A stretch of 64,000 bases of DNA from Apostichopus californicus. Taxonomy: Eukaryota; Echinodermata; Holothuroidea; Aspidochirotida; Stichopodidae. The notes below the pieces were generated by a model. That model saw only the letters and a program-made list of their open reading frames with translations, did not search any database and was not told the DNA's origin. The stretch spans positions 1 through 64,000 of the forward strand of contig JAIPMN010002560.1 of assembly GCA_020650975.1 (NCBI GenBank), in the 5' to 3' direction. Position 1 is the first letter of the stretch, and each line of letters starts with the position of its first letter. The translations under genes were made by a program, and so were the position numbers. Positions 1-13,879 of this stretch are shown here, piece by piece.

Positions 1-92
1 ATATATATGAAATGGAGGCAAATGACAAAGGCAAATGAACATAATTGAAATTGTAATGAGTTGGAAAGTCAAGAACAGTGAAAAAACGTCCA

Positions 93-163
93 GCCTCCAC
101 CGGGATTTGAACCCGGGCCTCCTGCTTTATATGCGGACACCCTAACCACTAGGCTATGGACGC
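93..163 (-). tRNA. tRNA-like sequence, probably a pseudogene or tRNA-derived repeat
   Basis: Read on the - strand, 71 bases fold as a cloverleaf. The acceptor GCGTCCA pairs with TGGAGGC with one mismatch. The A box is TAGCCTAGTGG. The T arm CCGGG-TTCAAAT-CCCGG is perfect. The anticodon arm TCCGC-ATATAAA-GCAGG has one mismatch and one G-T pair. A run of six T follows within a few bases, like a Pol III stop. The loop would give anticodon ATA, which is not a normal animal tRNA, so a decoding role is doubtful. Confidence 0.45.
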
Positions 164-3100
164 TGATGTATGTCCAGAGGTTCAAAAACGGTAAGGAAGG
201 TCATAATTCCAATGTAGGTGTTTGTCATCTGTATCGAACAATACTAGTTCTGTTTTTGGTGACATATTTTGCCTTACTCAAGAGATCAAACATGATTCTA
301 ACCAACTTGAAATCATTTGTGATTCCTAAAGGCGGATATCCCAAATGGAACAATATTTTTCTTTAGCTCTTTGGTGGAGTTGTCCATTGCACGCATCTCT
401 GTCATTAAAAGGAAAGGTTAGGATTGGATTATCTAAATATCCTGTAAGCTGACAAGCTGCTATTTTGTGATAAGATTAGAGCAAGGAAAAACATTCTATT
501 TTTAGCTTAGTTATCATGATGATGTCACACGATGTTGCCAGATGCCTTCATAAATCCAAACCAGACTTCAAAAATGTAGAAACACTTTCAGATGAAAATG
601 GAAATTTTACCAAATGTTGCAGAAAATTGATAACAAAGTTTGAAGCTTGATCATCATCAATCAATTTGAACTTAAAACGTTTAACTTTTCTCAACGTTAA
701 TAATGGAGGAAAAAAATGAAAATATTACTGATATTTTTGGAAATACAAAACATCATGACACGTCCAATTTAAACAATATTATAATAAAACATGCTGATTT
801 TTATAAAAAAGAAATATTCACCAGTACAGTACCATATATACTTGCATATTGATGTGATAATTCCTCTTTTGGTGAAACAAAACAATGGGATTGTTACTAC
901 CTCAACGTTTACATTGTGACAAGCTTGTCAGTAATATTACTCCACTTTAAGTGATTTGTGTTAGAAACAACATAAAGTGCTTGCTATGTGTCTATTGGCT
1001 TCTATGACTTCCAAATGATAACAAAATGAAGCACCTGCTCATCATCGGCCTTCCTGATCATGAATAGCTGTCTGAGTTTGTGTTTAGTACTGTATATGTA
1101 TATATGCAGATGTATGGGGATGAACATGCAGTGTTGGAAAGAGTTTGATTTGTATGAATCTAGGCAGAGAGGGTTGGTGAAATGATAAAGAGGATTTGTA
1201 GGAATAAAATTAATTTATGAACTTGTCAAAATGTAAGACTACCCTGGTGTACGAATGGTAAAAATATTTAGGCAAAGGAGAGGGATGGTACTTTCTACCA
1301 ATACAATTTTTTACTGTGTGTTGATCTACCAAGTAAGAATTGTCAGACAGCTTTCATATTTCTCTATCTCCCCCCCCCCCCACCTTTTGTACCTTCCAGT
1401 CCTCTTCTGAGATATATAGTGTGTAAGTAATTCCTTTTAATATGCTAAGTATTATCATGTTTAATAATGTATCTATAGCCATATTTTGAAATCAGCTCAG
1501 TATATATACCTAATTGTGAAAAAATGTACAAAAATATCATTATAACCTTTATTTGACCAATATCTTTATGCCTGGAACAGGATTAGTATTTTTAGGAAAT
1601 ATCCCGAAAGCCGATTTTACTATTTGTCGCACACCCCCGGCACCACCCTGTTTTTTTTTATTTTATGTAATTTTGTATCTAGCTATAACTGATATTACTT
1701 TGCAAATAAATTTGTACTATAGATAACTAACCATGTAGAACATCTGGAGCAGGCCGGGGCACAGCGGGACGACCCCCTCCTCCCATGCAAATGACTGTGC
1801 CCTCCCCCCCATCTTTGACACGATCACTCCTTTAAATGATGGTACCCTCCTTAAATTGTTGGTATCCATCCAACTCAGAATCCTGGCTCCGGGCCTGACC
1901 TGAAGTGACTGTCATCTTTTCCTTTTTGACACTGCACCTAACAGCCGTTTCTAACGATTAATGTGTTAGGCTAGTAGCAGTGGACTCCCTAACCTAGCAA
2001 CCATTTCATTCAGCCTTATGAGCCAGAATTCAAAGCAATTTTAATTTAGTCTGATGAATCCTACAGCCCTAGCAAAGCCAATGGTATTCAATCTCTCAGT
2101 TTGTATATTCATAGAAGATATATTTTATTAAACTCAATATTAGCAATGACAAGTGGGTGGTCAACCCCCAGTGTTTTATTACTTTTGACACTGTTTATGA
2201 TTTTACCTGCTGTATTATTATTATTTTAGTTTTATTTCTTTGTTGCTTGATATTGCCTGTGCTTTAATGTGACATCTGACCCTAGCTGGCTGTTAGTTTC
2301 CTCTGTGTAATGATTTATGTGCTGCTTGGTATGTAGATTCACATTGTGATCATAACTTTGGCTTCCACAGTGGAATATTAACCTTGGTCTTTTAACCTAC
2401 TGGTGACTTTAGTAGAAATTATGCTTGAGTCCAACTCTGGGTCTTTGTTATATATACAAAAGATATAACAAAGGATAACGGCAAAAGATCGTCACCATGT
2501 TATATCCCATATAGCTGGACTATGACTATATCCATTATCCATAATCTACTATATGATTGAGACAATGCACCATGTTGTACCCCTTGGTTTGATGGGGAGG
2601 GGAGGGGGAGGGGGTTGGACAAGCCTGATCATCTCCTTTAGGTAAGCAATTTTTTTTTTTTAAGCCGGACTAGTAAATGAGAGGATAAAATAAGAGTAAA
2701 GAAGCCAAGCAAATAATTCTCAGATTGAAATTGTTAACAAAAAATAGACAAAAGTAACGCTAGTGTCAGCTAGGGGAGGAGGGGGTGGGGAGAACTTGGC
2801 TTCACTGGGAGGCTTCCCCAGCCCTGGAAAAAACCACCCTCCCAGGAGTTCCTAGCTTTGGTTTAGTAGGACTATTTACTTTTTATATCTGAGTCAAATA
2901 GCACACATTGACAATGAATGGAGGGACATATTTGCAAGGTTTTTATGTCCTTCTGCTGGACTATTATCTATTTTATACTCAAAACATCATATAGACTATG
3001 GAAGGACATATTGATCCATGTTGTACGGGCCCCCTTTAAGCTGGTTAATTACTAGGTATCCTAACACTTCAAACTAGACAATGGAGGGACATGGAAAAGA

Positions 3101-4385
3101 GCAACAGTAAAATATAGCACTTGAGATGGAAAGTTCATGATGTTGTATTCCTGTAACTGAACTTATTTCCTTTGAACTATATATGTTAGATTTAGATCCA
3201 CAGGATATAGGATACTGGATAAATCATATATGTCTTTAAGTTTGCATTAAGTTTGCATTAAGTTTGCATATATCGCTGTTTCCTCATACGTTTTCACATT
3301 TTACTTTGAGGGAGGGTACGTGATATCACAGCATTGACTGTCATCTAAGCAGAAGTATACTGGAAAGATTCCGAGGCAGTTTGCAATGCAATGCAGATAG
3401 AGGCATGCGCCAAAATGAAATCAAAATGAACCCAAAGGTCCACATTTTTGCTCCAGCCTGCAGTCATTCATTCACTAAGATAGTTTAGAATGGTGATTAA
3501 CGATCGTTAGGAATTGACAGTTCCGTGTCTTGTCCATATCTCTTGTTCCCTCCCTCCCATCTCACCTCATCAGCATCAATTTAAATTCTGCATCGATGTG
3601 ATTTTCTTTGTCTCTTTNNTCGCAGTATGTAACCAATGTCTACCAAAGAAGTGTCTTTGTGTCTACATGATTTGGTATCGGGGATCTTCTGCCAAAATAA
3701 ACAGACTTTGTTTTCAAACAGGGCCCCCCAATCCTAATGATTGACAACTATAGCAAACATTAGGCAGATTTCTTATCATCTAAAGTATCTTTGTGTAGTT
3801 CTGACAAATAATAATTCATCACTATTCATCTTAATATTTAAAATTTTTTTTGTTATAATAATCGCATAATAATCACAACTATTAGAAACTTAAAGATCTG
3901 AGATTATCAGCATTACACTCAAAATTTGCTAGAAGACTACAAGAATTAAAAAACAAAAAGTGGCCACATATGCTTGAACTATTGCAAACTTTTAACAATC
4001 ATGCTTCCAAGTCTCAGATTTTTTCATCATTAAAATAGTTAAATGGTCTTATTTGAGCCTTATCAATGTTTTGAACAAGTCTTCAGAACTTTTAATGTAC
4101 TTTTTGCAATGTCAAACATGTTAGATGTCAAGGTTTTCTGTATACAGTACAACTTCATCATAATCTTTTTTCCATGAAATATTATTTCCATCTGTGAATA
4201 AGAGTATCATTATTATAAAAGAAAAAACCAAAAGCAAATTTTAGCTGAATGGCAGTGATGACGTCATTCACCCTACTGTTGGTAGACGGAATTCACAAAA
4301 TACCACAAAATTTTGAAAAATACATCTTTACGTCAAAAACAAAATGCAATGAAGATACAGTGTTGAGATCATTATTATTATTATT
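164..4385. other. Non-coding stretch, nothing firm seen
   Basis: AT-rich with C- and G-runs (1370-1382, 2595-2615). Near 1745-1890 a C-rich segment resembles eroded transposon interior. Two unknown bases are at 3617-3618. Short open frames here lack splice or family support. Confidence 0.6.
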
Positions 4386-4620
4386 CTCTGGAACAATTTA
4401 CCAGATCACATTCGAACATGCTCTAAACTTTCTACATTCAAAAGTCTACTTAAGACCCATCTTTTCACTTGTTCTTTTGTAAATTAATCTGCTTCACTTG
4501 TTCTTTTGTAAATTAATCTGCTTTCTTTGTAAAGCGCCTTGAGCAGTGACTTTTGTCTACTGATTTGGTGCTATATAAGTCTCATTTATTATTATTATTA
4601 TTGTTATTATTATTATTATT
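4386..4620 (+). mobile_element. LINE 3' end (CR1/L2-like)
   Basis: The frame LWNNLPDHIRTCSKLSTFKS, then LLKTHLFTCSFVN and a stop, is the typical C-terminus of CR1/L2-type LINE ORF2. It is followed by the short 3' region TTTGTAAAGCGCCTTGAGCA...GTGCTATATAAGTC and a (TTA)n tail. A 29-base segment containing TTGTTCTTTTGTAAATTAAT is duplicated in tandem across the stop. The element is cut off on its 5' side, as usual for LINEs. A second, inverted copy lies at 17251. Confidence 0.75.
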
Positions 4621-5807
4621 ACCCTCAAATATACTAGACAGACTTGAAAAATGGCCACGTTTGCTTGAACTATAACAAACCTTTAATGGCCATGCTTCCA
4701 ATTCAGGTATTTTTTCATCACCAAAGATCATTAATGGCTCAATTTGAGCCTTTTCAATATCTTGCAAAAAAATCTACCATAAAAAAGACTTTTGATCACC
4801 TTTTGCAATGTCAGCAATTTGAGCAACGTACAGTTGACTCTTATAGACTAATATAGTACAACATTCTGGTCATTAGTCTGTAGTATCGGTATTGAAAAAC
4901 TTTTGCAATCAGTTCTTGGAAATTTATCCAGTCTTCATCAGTGTTTCTTCTCATAATCTATGCTATATTTTTTTCTAAATCTCATATTGGGTCTTTCCTT
5001 TTGTTTCGGATATTATCTTACAATTATAATGAACTTGGTGAAATATTCGAATAACTTTTCTTTACTACCATACCCACAAAGACCCCGATCCTCACTTATG
5101 GTTTGGTATTTATTATCCTGGTGAACTGGCCTAGCTTTGTTTACTAGCATCTGTTTGCCTATAATTGTTTGACAGTGCGCAACTGTTCGGAGGTATCCGC
5201 GTATCTGTGGGTGACCGTTTAATAAACCAGAGCAGGTTATGTAACTTTAAGATAACTTCCTCAATCCTGACGTATTTTAGGGATATACAGGAGGTAATAC
5301 TCGTGCAATATTTTGGCTGCATCCATCAAATTTTATTCAAAAACTTATATAAATAAAACTATTTTCTTGTGGTTTTTTTTTTGTTTCACTTTGAGAAAGG
5401 TTAGTAATCATGCATCTAAATTGCTATAACTTGGAAGTTAGAACTGGCTTATAATTCATTTAAAACTTTGTAGATCATTTTTAACTGATTTTTTGCTCTA
5501 TCTGTAGAATAATTCCCAGCTAGATGGCATTATGTTTTGCTTTAACTCGGAATTTAGAGCACGTCCAAAGCATGGGGTATATTCATTCAAAATGTGATAG
5601 ATAATAATGTTAACCAGGCAGTTCTTTTTACAACGCTTAAGCGACCACAAATGTGAGAGAGGCCCATAATGGCTTAATATGGATTACAACTGTCACGCCG
5701 GGTGGCTTCCAACTCAACATTTTAACTCAAATTTGGAATCTTTTTCAAATTTAGAAAGTCATTTTAGATGGGCAAAACTGTAAATTGCTCTTGGATGAAA
5801 AACCCAC

Positions 5808-5907
5808 CTTACTATGACCCGTCCGGGGTTTGAACCCGGAACCTCCCAATTGCTAAACCTCATTGCTTCAAATGCCACCGCCTTTATGCACTCCGCCACA
5901 GCACCGG
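5808..5907 (-). mobile_element. tRNA-derived SINE head (class II-like)
   Basis: On the - strand, GTGGCGGAGTGC (A box) and GGTTCCGGGTTCAAACC (B box) are spaced about 60 bases apart with a long variable region, like a Leu/Ser-type tRNA. Acceptor pairing is lost, so it is not a working tRNA. It is most likely the head of a SINE; no clear body or tail was found. Confidence 0.5.
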
Positions 5908-6949
5908 TTTTATTTTCAAGTAATGCCTTGTAAAACTTAAATAAAGCTAGTTTATGAGTTTGGGCTATAATTATTTTCCCAAACAGAAATGGATTATTAT
6001 TTAAAATAAGGTTGTAATTGTGAACTAACTTTGAAGATAACCTCATAGAGTTTGTGTCGAATTATCGAAGGTCAGTGTACAAAGTAATTAATGAGTTACA
6101 TGACTCCAAAATAAACAATATATTCTTCGGACACTTTCCAATTAGCAGTGTTAAACTTTTCAATTTTGCTTCACATTTTGTATTTAAAGCAATTGACTGG
6201 TTAAGTCTAACATTCATTCTGTGTACTGTACTGACCTACGAATTATGGGATTCCATTTCTTATTTATTTATATATTAGTCATTTATTTATTTATTTGATT
6301 GTTTATTTAAAGCACTGTTTGAACTTTTCAGATTTCATGCTGGAATTGTGGGGCTATCAATATATATAGACAGCTAAAAATTAAATAAAGGAATTAAAAC
6401 AACAGGATGTTATTTGATCCTCTTGACAAGATTATGCCAAGATTTATCTCTGTTTTCTGCACTCCTTCGAGTTCCTTCCATATCCTGAAAATTTCGTCCA
6501 TGTTTCTGCATTTTCCATATTCTGGTAACTAATTTACCCAAAGAGGATTTTTATATCACTTTATGAAATGCTTGTGTGTATAGTGGTTCAATTACTATTG
6601 TAATGTGTGACTTCTCTTTAAAAAAACAAAAAAAAAAACGAACAACTTCTGTCAAGTTATGAATAAACATAGTATAGTACCTTTTTCTTGACATTCATGA
6701 ATATTCATAGCATTTGTATTTTCACTGCATCGTTCGACTAAACTCATCTTATATGTACACAACTCCCAAAGGAATGATTAAATGCCCATTTCCATCAACA
6801 TACTACAACGTTTTCCTTTAAATATGTTTTTATATTTTCGTTTCTTCATATGCTAGCAAGTAGGAATCAATGTACAAGCATCTATCTTTAATATGAATAT
6901 TCATAAAATTTGTCAAGCCTTATTAATTCTATATCCGTGATGTCACCCA

Positions 6950-7570
6950 CACAGTCTAGTCCGAAGGGTTGCTTTATACCATACACATGACAACAGTACA
7001 CACTACTAGCAGAATACTTCGGTGACACAGCTGAGCTTTATTTCAGTCCTCTCCCAACAGACTACTGAGACGCAGAGTAATTTCAAGTATGCGAGCATTA
7101 AGAGCCTACTGGCAGACAGCAGGCAGGCAGGCCTGTAGTATACCATGATGTCATAGCCTGTAGCTGAATAATATTAAAATATATTCTAGGCCTGGATGTT
7201 AGAGTACTGTCTCTAAAAACTCGTCCGGTTATTTTTATCTAATTCTAACTGCTGGCTGACTTTCCTCTCTCTCTCTATCTTTCTCCATCACAACTTTATT
7301 AGCTAAGAGAGAAATAAAAAGAGAAGGGTTTCATCTTGTTTGGATGACTACATGAACAGACACCTGTGTTTTTTAGGTTGTTGGAACACATGTGTAGCAG
7401 TCTTGTATCAGGGAGAGTGTTTTTATAGCATCCAGCAATATCTGTTGAGCGTTGTGGAGGAATAACCACACCAAGGATTCAGAAAAGGATTTTCATTATA
7501 TCCAAGCTTTTAATTGGAAATATTTCTCTCAGCTTCCTTGGAGTATTTTTTGGGGCTTGTTTAGAAGTGG
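6950..7570 (+). other. Possible 5' leader exon or promoter region (speculative)
   Basis: This stretch shows no transposon signature. It has several short ATG-poor pyrimidine tracts and ends in the strong donor context GAAGTG|GTGAGTAC at 7571. No open frame runs through it. It could be an untranslated first exon of the + strand gene, 18.9 kb before the first coding exon seen, but nothing else supports this. Confidence 0.15.
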
Positions 7571-9803
7571 TGAGTACTTGTAATAATATCAGTCTGGGTA
7601 TAGTGTAACACATGTACATGCAGCTGTTACTGTATGTAGGCAGGTGTATCTACAGCATGTAATTAGGCTCTATGTATATGTATAGTGCTGTGTAAAAATA
7701 GTGTAATTTACTGTAGGTAAATGAACATTGAAAAGTCTGCTGCACATCTCTTAGAATGGCGGAAAGATTCTGAAGCGTAGGGTTTTTACACTTTTCTGAG
7801 TGACAGACCAAATTGTTACCAATGTGAAGGAGGCTGAAGGAGGGGGTGGTGGGGGGAGGAGGGAGGTATGGTAGATTGTAGATTGTATCTGTATGTATAG
7901 TGTAAATTTGGTTAAATAATCAGTTCTATAAAAATTCACATGGCTAGATATCCATCATATGACAGAGAACGATCTTGAATATTTCTCAAGTAGAAAAGGT
8001 TTATTCACTTACCTGATGGAGGATGCTGGAGAAGAGATGAATGGCTGGGGGAATGGGAGAGAGGCAGAGGGGGATGGGGTGGGGAGGGGGCATAGAAGAA
8101 GATACAGTGTGTGATTTTAGTCAATTTGTGTAAATTATCAGCTCTATAACAATTTACATGACTATATATTCGTCATATAACAGAGAATGCTCATGAATAC
8201 TGCTCACTAGGTTCACATGCTTTTATGAATGTTAGACCAAAACATTTTGTGATGGAGAAGTGATGAATGGATGAGAGAGATGTTATAGTGTCTCAGTTGA
8301 GTTTAACCGTGTAAATTATGCTAAAGTTGTCAAGAAATAAATTCATATGGATACCTATATCCATGTCAGTATTCCCTAATTCACATAATTCCAAACCAAA
8401 ATTGGAATGAATTTATGTTTTAATTGCTAGGTTAATACTGTATCTGCAGTAACATGAAATCCCTGTGTTGTATTGTTCATAAGTACATTCCTCTGATGTT
8501 GTGAATGTTTTTTTGTTTTTTTCACATTGTTTTCTAACTATGTCCTTCCCGTTTCCTGATTGAGTGTATCGGTTTTCCATGGTACACAATAAAGTATCAC
8601 AACAAGTAGTTTCCTAATTTCCGTCATACGATGTAAATTTGATGACGAAAAAAAAAAGAAGAAAAAATGCTTTCAAGGAAGAATTGCTTTGCAATAGGTA
8701 TAAAGTTTTCATTGGTCGACTATGCTCATCTAAAATTCTTGTTGATTGACTATGCTTAACTCAAACGCCACTGCGCTTGTTAGTCATATATTTACGTAGA
8801 TGCATCAAACATTTTCCTCTTTGATTACAATATGTACCAGATGTGCTATTTACAGGTATAGGTTGTATGAGATTAAAGCAAGCTGCCTATCATACATTGA
8901 AACCATTACCACATCTGTGTTCAACATCTGTAATTCAACAGAGACTTTTAGATCGGTTTATTACGCAATGTATATCAGATGTATGGGATTCTACAGCATT
9001 TCTGCAGAGGGGGTTGTGGTATCGGTCCTTATGTGTGTAATCTGTATTGTTTACAGATCTCTGAATCAAAGTAACATGATCGTATGAAATTGCAGCGTAG
9101 CACAAGCATGCGATCATTGCAGATGAACTTACAAACAGATTGCAATGGGTGATCGACCAGTTCAAGGTTCTGCAGTTCTGCCAAATGAAAAAATATGGTA
9201 TAGAAAACATAAGTTCAAGTGCTTAAAACATTTAGTAGCAATTTACTTTGGCTTGAATCCTTGAAAATAATGTTCCCAAACATTTCTTTAACAAATATCA
9301 AACGAAATTATATATTATCTAACCGTATTTCAACTCCCTGTCCTAACGAGTTAACAACTTTGTATTCATCTTTACAATTTCGATCCGAGTAACTGTGGCT
9401 ATTTGATCCGATTATTTAATAAAATTATATTATCATAGTAATATTCTATACATAGAATGATGTTAATTTATAGTTTTATGAAACAGTTTTTTAAAAGCAA
9501 AAATGGTATTTGCAAAACCATTTCAAACTGAGCAAAATATCAGTTTCAGAAATTACTCTCCATTCAGCAAATGAATTATGAATTTTATTCCTTTTGACTT
9601 GACTATTCTTTACCAGGGTGCCAATATTCTCCAGAGACTCAGTATAAATTAAGCATACAATAGATATGAATTTGACCTTGACAAGTTCTTGAGGGGGCAA
9701 TCCTGGAAAAGTTTTGCATACTTTAAGACAGTACCCAAAATTAGCTCTGTCAGCTGAGCATGGTAAAAATAGCTGTCTTTTTCACTCCTAATACTCTGGT
9801 ATG

Positions 9804-10160
9804 GAGACCAAGGGGTGGCTGGGGTGGGGGAGGGGGCACATGCCCTCCCAAAACAAATCTTGCCCCCGATGCTATTTGTAGTTTAAAAAAATACTCAAAC
9901 AAAAGCTTTATCTGCCTCAATTAAAAACATAAATATCGGACGGACTAAGCCCGAAAATTCTTGAACATAAAGTTACCTCAAGTTGCAAAATATAGCACCA
10001 GATTGCTTGTAAGGACCCTATATTGATCAAAAATTTCCCAAAATTCCCATTAGACCACTCTCCCAGGATGGCATTCACAAATAAACATTGTGCCCCCCCC
10101 TAATTAAGTGATGTGCCCTCCCTGTGCCCCCCAAGAATGAAGTGTCTGGCGACACCACTG
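9804..10160. mobile_element. Degenerate hAT-type nonautonomous element
   Basis: The right end reads ...GTCTGGCGACACCACTG, the complement of a CAGTGGTGTCGCCAG hAT-like terminus. The 8 bases after it, ATGGTATG, match CTGGTATG before the left end at 7 of 8. The left terminal repeat has decayed. The interior carries C-rich runs such as TGCCCTCCC and no coding frame. Confidence 0.4.
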
Positions 10161-11044
10161 ATGGTATGTAGTTTCTACTATTGTATGTAGTTTACCATGC
10201 ATTACTGGTCTGAATGTTCAAACTTTTTACCCCTGTATCCCTTCCTCGCATCTGCTGAAGAAACATGACTATAGGATGGTACTCTGTAACTCTGCAATAT
10301 AACTTAAAGAACAATCTGTCTTTTAAAGGTCAAATGTAATAGTGATATCTTTGATTTTGCTGTGTGGTTTTAGTTTTATCCTTCAGCTGAGAGATCTCAA
10401 CATGTTTTCGATCAGATTCTTCGGGATTTATATTTGTAAAGGTCTCGAATCAGGGAAAGATTTCCATACTTTGTGAAGGTTAACTTAAATTACAGTATTA
10501 TTTCCAGTAGATGGGTGAAATAATTTGTGAAAGTACTTCAGAATACAAAATTGATGTTTCCTTCCTGTATAAATTTTAGCTGATTTCGTCGAATCTATGG
10601 ATTCAAATTGTTGTCCGAAAAGTTTTTAAAATTGACTTTCAAACATTGCAGCTTCAGTGTCTACCAGTGCAGCTTACATGTACGTAAACAACAGTACTCT
10701 ACGTAAGGATTGAACATGAGAAATCCCTACATGATGAATAAATTGGTGAGGAATGCTGAGATTGTAATTGAGACAAAAACTAGTCCAAATAACAAATTTT
10801 CAGGGCAAAAGTGCCTTTTCCCATAATTTGGATCATCGCAAGTCCTACCAACTTTCCTGGATATGATCAAATGCAAAGTAAGAGATTTAACAGTCGTGCA
10901 AACTATGACTCATTTCTGTCCAAATTTTTTCATCAAGTAAATATTAATAAATTAGTGAGTAGGTAACATATATTATACATATGTATATATGTATATTTAT
11001 ATAAATAAAAATTTATATGTTATGAATACATATATGTATATATA

Positions 11045-11057
11045 GATGTGTATATAT

Positions 11058-11088
<31 letters not shown>

Positions 11089-11105
11089 CACATATATGTA
11101 TATAT
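11045..11105. repeat. (TA)n microsatellite
   Basis: About 60 bases of alternating TA with a few C or G interruptions. A conserved hairpin motif follows directly, and a further short ATATATATAT run flanks its other side at 11161. Confidence 0.85.
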
Positions 11106-11110
11106 AACAT

Positions 11111-11142
11111 TTGAAGAAGATCCTGCTAGGATCGAAACGTCA
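11111..11142 (+). other. Hairpin motif TTGAAGAAGATCC-N5-GGATCGAAACGTC
   Basis: GATCC and GGATC form a perfect 5-bp stem around TGCTA, with GAAGA before and GAAACGTC after. The arrangement recalls the hammerhead core (CUGANGA-stem II-GAAAC...GUC) but has one extra A before the stem. A related copy lies at 35069. No function is shown. Confidence 0.4.
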
Positions 11143-13879
11143 GGCTAACTTACTTTTACATATATATATATCATAGACGAACATAAACTCACACACATAC
11201 ACACACATGTATGAATCATGTCATAACTCCTGGACGCATACAACAACAGATAGCCCTTCTCCGTCACCTTACTCGGTAAATCAGTGTGTTTTAACTCTTT
11301 CTTTACTACAGAGACAAGCTGCATGTCACAGATGCAAGCTGTAAAAATTCTCTGGCCCAATTAAAACTTGCCTCTTGAAAATATGACTCCAGACTTGATG
11401 TAACTTTTATTTACCTTGACATTGTTGGTATAGTATATATATGGCACTCCCTTAGGGGTCTTAATATCATTCTGACTGTGTGTCATCACCTGAATTCACT
11501 CAACATGATACAAAAATTATTCAAGTGTGAGAGATTGTCCTCGAGTGAGCTGTGTACTACAAGACTCTCGCATGTGACTCTATCATAAACTACGGCGCCC
11601 CGCTTCAATTAGCAAATATTGTTGTGATCCGTAACCTTGCCAACGGTTGTCGTCGATGGCTGACTTAGCTATTTGCTTAGGAATAATGTCAGATGTTTAT
11701 AATGTATACACATTTCTACAGATATATATGTATGCTGTGTTCAAATGAGAATGTGATGCGGTAGGTTGGAGATGGAACGAGAAAAAGAAAAACTGTGACT
11801 ATATGAATGGATGTCGGAGGTTGGCTTTGAGGGCATGGGAGGAGCTAGGGGTGGAAAATTCCCATTAGCCCAATTCCCTGAGCATGTGTATGCATACACT
11901 TATAGACTCAAATCTACTGTGAATTTTCCAAGCTGAGGTCTCGCCACTATCTTTTAGAATATTGCTAAATCCCTCTTTAGATACACACAACACAGATTCT
12001 GGTCACATACTCTCTCATGTGTACATACTCCATTGAACATATAAGCCAATGTGCTTTTGCACCCAAAACTACATTCTAACAAACAGTGGTGGGATTACAG
12101 GTGGGGCAAGGAGGGCACTGCCACTCCCCCCCCCCCACTTTTTCCCAGACCTTGAGTTGGATATTTTGTCCGATTAGGTTGGTAATTTGGTTGGTTATGC
12201 CACAGCCATACTTTCAACTCTGCGATACTTTTATACTTATTTATAATATCATTATATAGGCTATAAAAATGGATCGATCCATTGTGACGATTCTTATTTA
12301 AATCTGTAATGCACTCGTACTAGTATACTACCACTGGTACAAATGTGACAGTCCCATATAGGCCTATGCCTTTTAAGATTATCCAGCTTGACTGTATTGA
12401 ACATTGAGAGAAACACTTAATACACATGGAGAGGGTTCTTAGCTGGTTTGCCTCCTATGAGAGTGTCAAAGGGTGTCATCTAGCCCTTCATTAATGGTTA
12501 GATCAACCATTTGTTACTTTTTTATGTCCTGTAATAAATCTGGCACTTGTATGCAGATAGCATATTTACATTTTCAAGTACACAACTAGTACTGGGAAAT
12601 AACCTATAAATATTGCGCCATATTCCATCTAAGATCTTTCTAAAATACCAAAATTTTCTAAAAGGGGAGGGAGACTCCCATGTTTGCCCCCCCCCCCTCA
12701 ATTTCAGACATCAAATCCCATCCCTGATAACAAAGTTGTGGACCAACTAAGTTGTTTGTTGTCAAACATTAGCTGGAATTGCTCAGGGTTTCTTCAAAAT
12801 GAAAGTCTGGGTTAAGGCTGAAGCTGTGGTAAAGTTTGCCAAAATGGTGAGATTCAAATATGCCAGAGTATGTGAGCTGTGCACATTAAGTGTACATTAA
12901 TGTGGTCTTTGTTTTGTTAAGAACACATTGAGTAACACAGATAACTTGCATAATGACATCCATTTATGTGGATGCAGTATCTCTCTGACCTTAACAGTTG
13001 AAAATTCCCATTGAACTCTTCCACTTGCCTCCATCTTGATAATTTCCCCCTCCCTCCCTTCCCCTCCCATATGTCTATGTTACTATGGTAACCATGACTA
13101 ATGACCCACCTGTCTATTATATGTGCTGCAGACAGCTATTAACTTTCCATCTTAATTAAGAATAAAATCAGCAAAGGCTATCCATGATTGCCTTGTTGTT
13201 TGTTTGTTTGTTTATTTGATTCATCATGCTCTGTTTTTTTTCTTGTAGCTATTGAGGGAATAGTTATGTGGTAGAGGTTACGGTAAAAAAAGGGATAAAC
13301 ACCATGTACACAGTGTAAAAAAAAATATGGTACCTTCCTACATAGTAACTGGTACCTACACTACCAAAAGTAGGCTTTGTATTCTGTTTTGTTGAGCTGT
13401 CCTTCAGCTTCAAGTATTTCCTCACTCTCTCTCTCTCTCTCTGTTCTTCAGGAATGGTACTAGACCACAACCTAACTTATCTTTCCTGGTATTTTTAATT
13501 TCATATATTTGTGGTGGTTTTCTTTGTCAATTGTTACTGTGTTTTTTCCCCCTACCTCTGGGGACTTTCTTTATCCTTGGTATTTGGTGGAGTCATTGCT
13601 AAGGTTAAAAGTATTCAAAGATATTATTCATCTGAAAGACACACACATCCTTGTCATCTAACTTGTTCCTATTTATTTTGTGGTATATATCATACCACAA
13701 AAGACTTACCTTTAATTTTTAAAGAGTTTGTCTGTCAAGAGTTATCTGCGGGTATCCTTTTATCATGGATAAAATATTTGTCCATGCGTGCAAGTTTAGG
13801 GAAGGGGGGGGGGGAGGGGAAGAGTTTCATCTATATGTCTATATGAGCTGGGGTTTTTGAGGGAGAGATGTTGGAATGT

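Larger units (their letters stand above)
7571..13879. other. Non-coding stretch with repeats only
   Basis: Apart from the eroded hAT element, the (TA)n run and the hairpin motif listed separately, I see only purine-rich G-runs (7840, 8050) and C-runs (12120-12140, 12680-12700). Open frames near 8800-9210 look like chance. Confidence 0.6.

Noticed and set aside
8800-9210. Overlapping short frames on both strands
   Set aside because: No splice partner, no domain and no repeat signature; likely chance.
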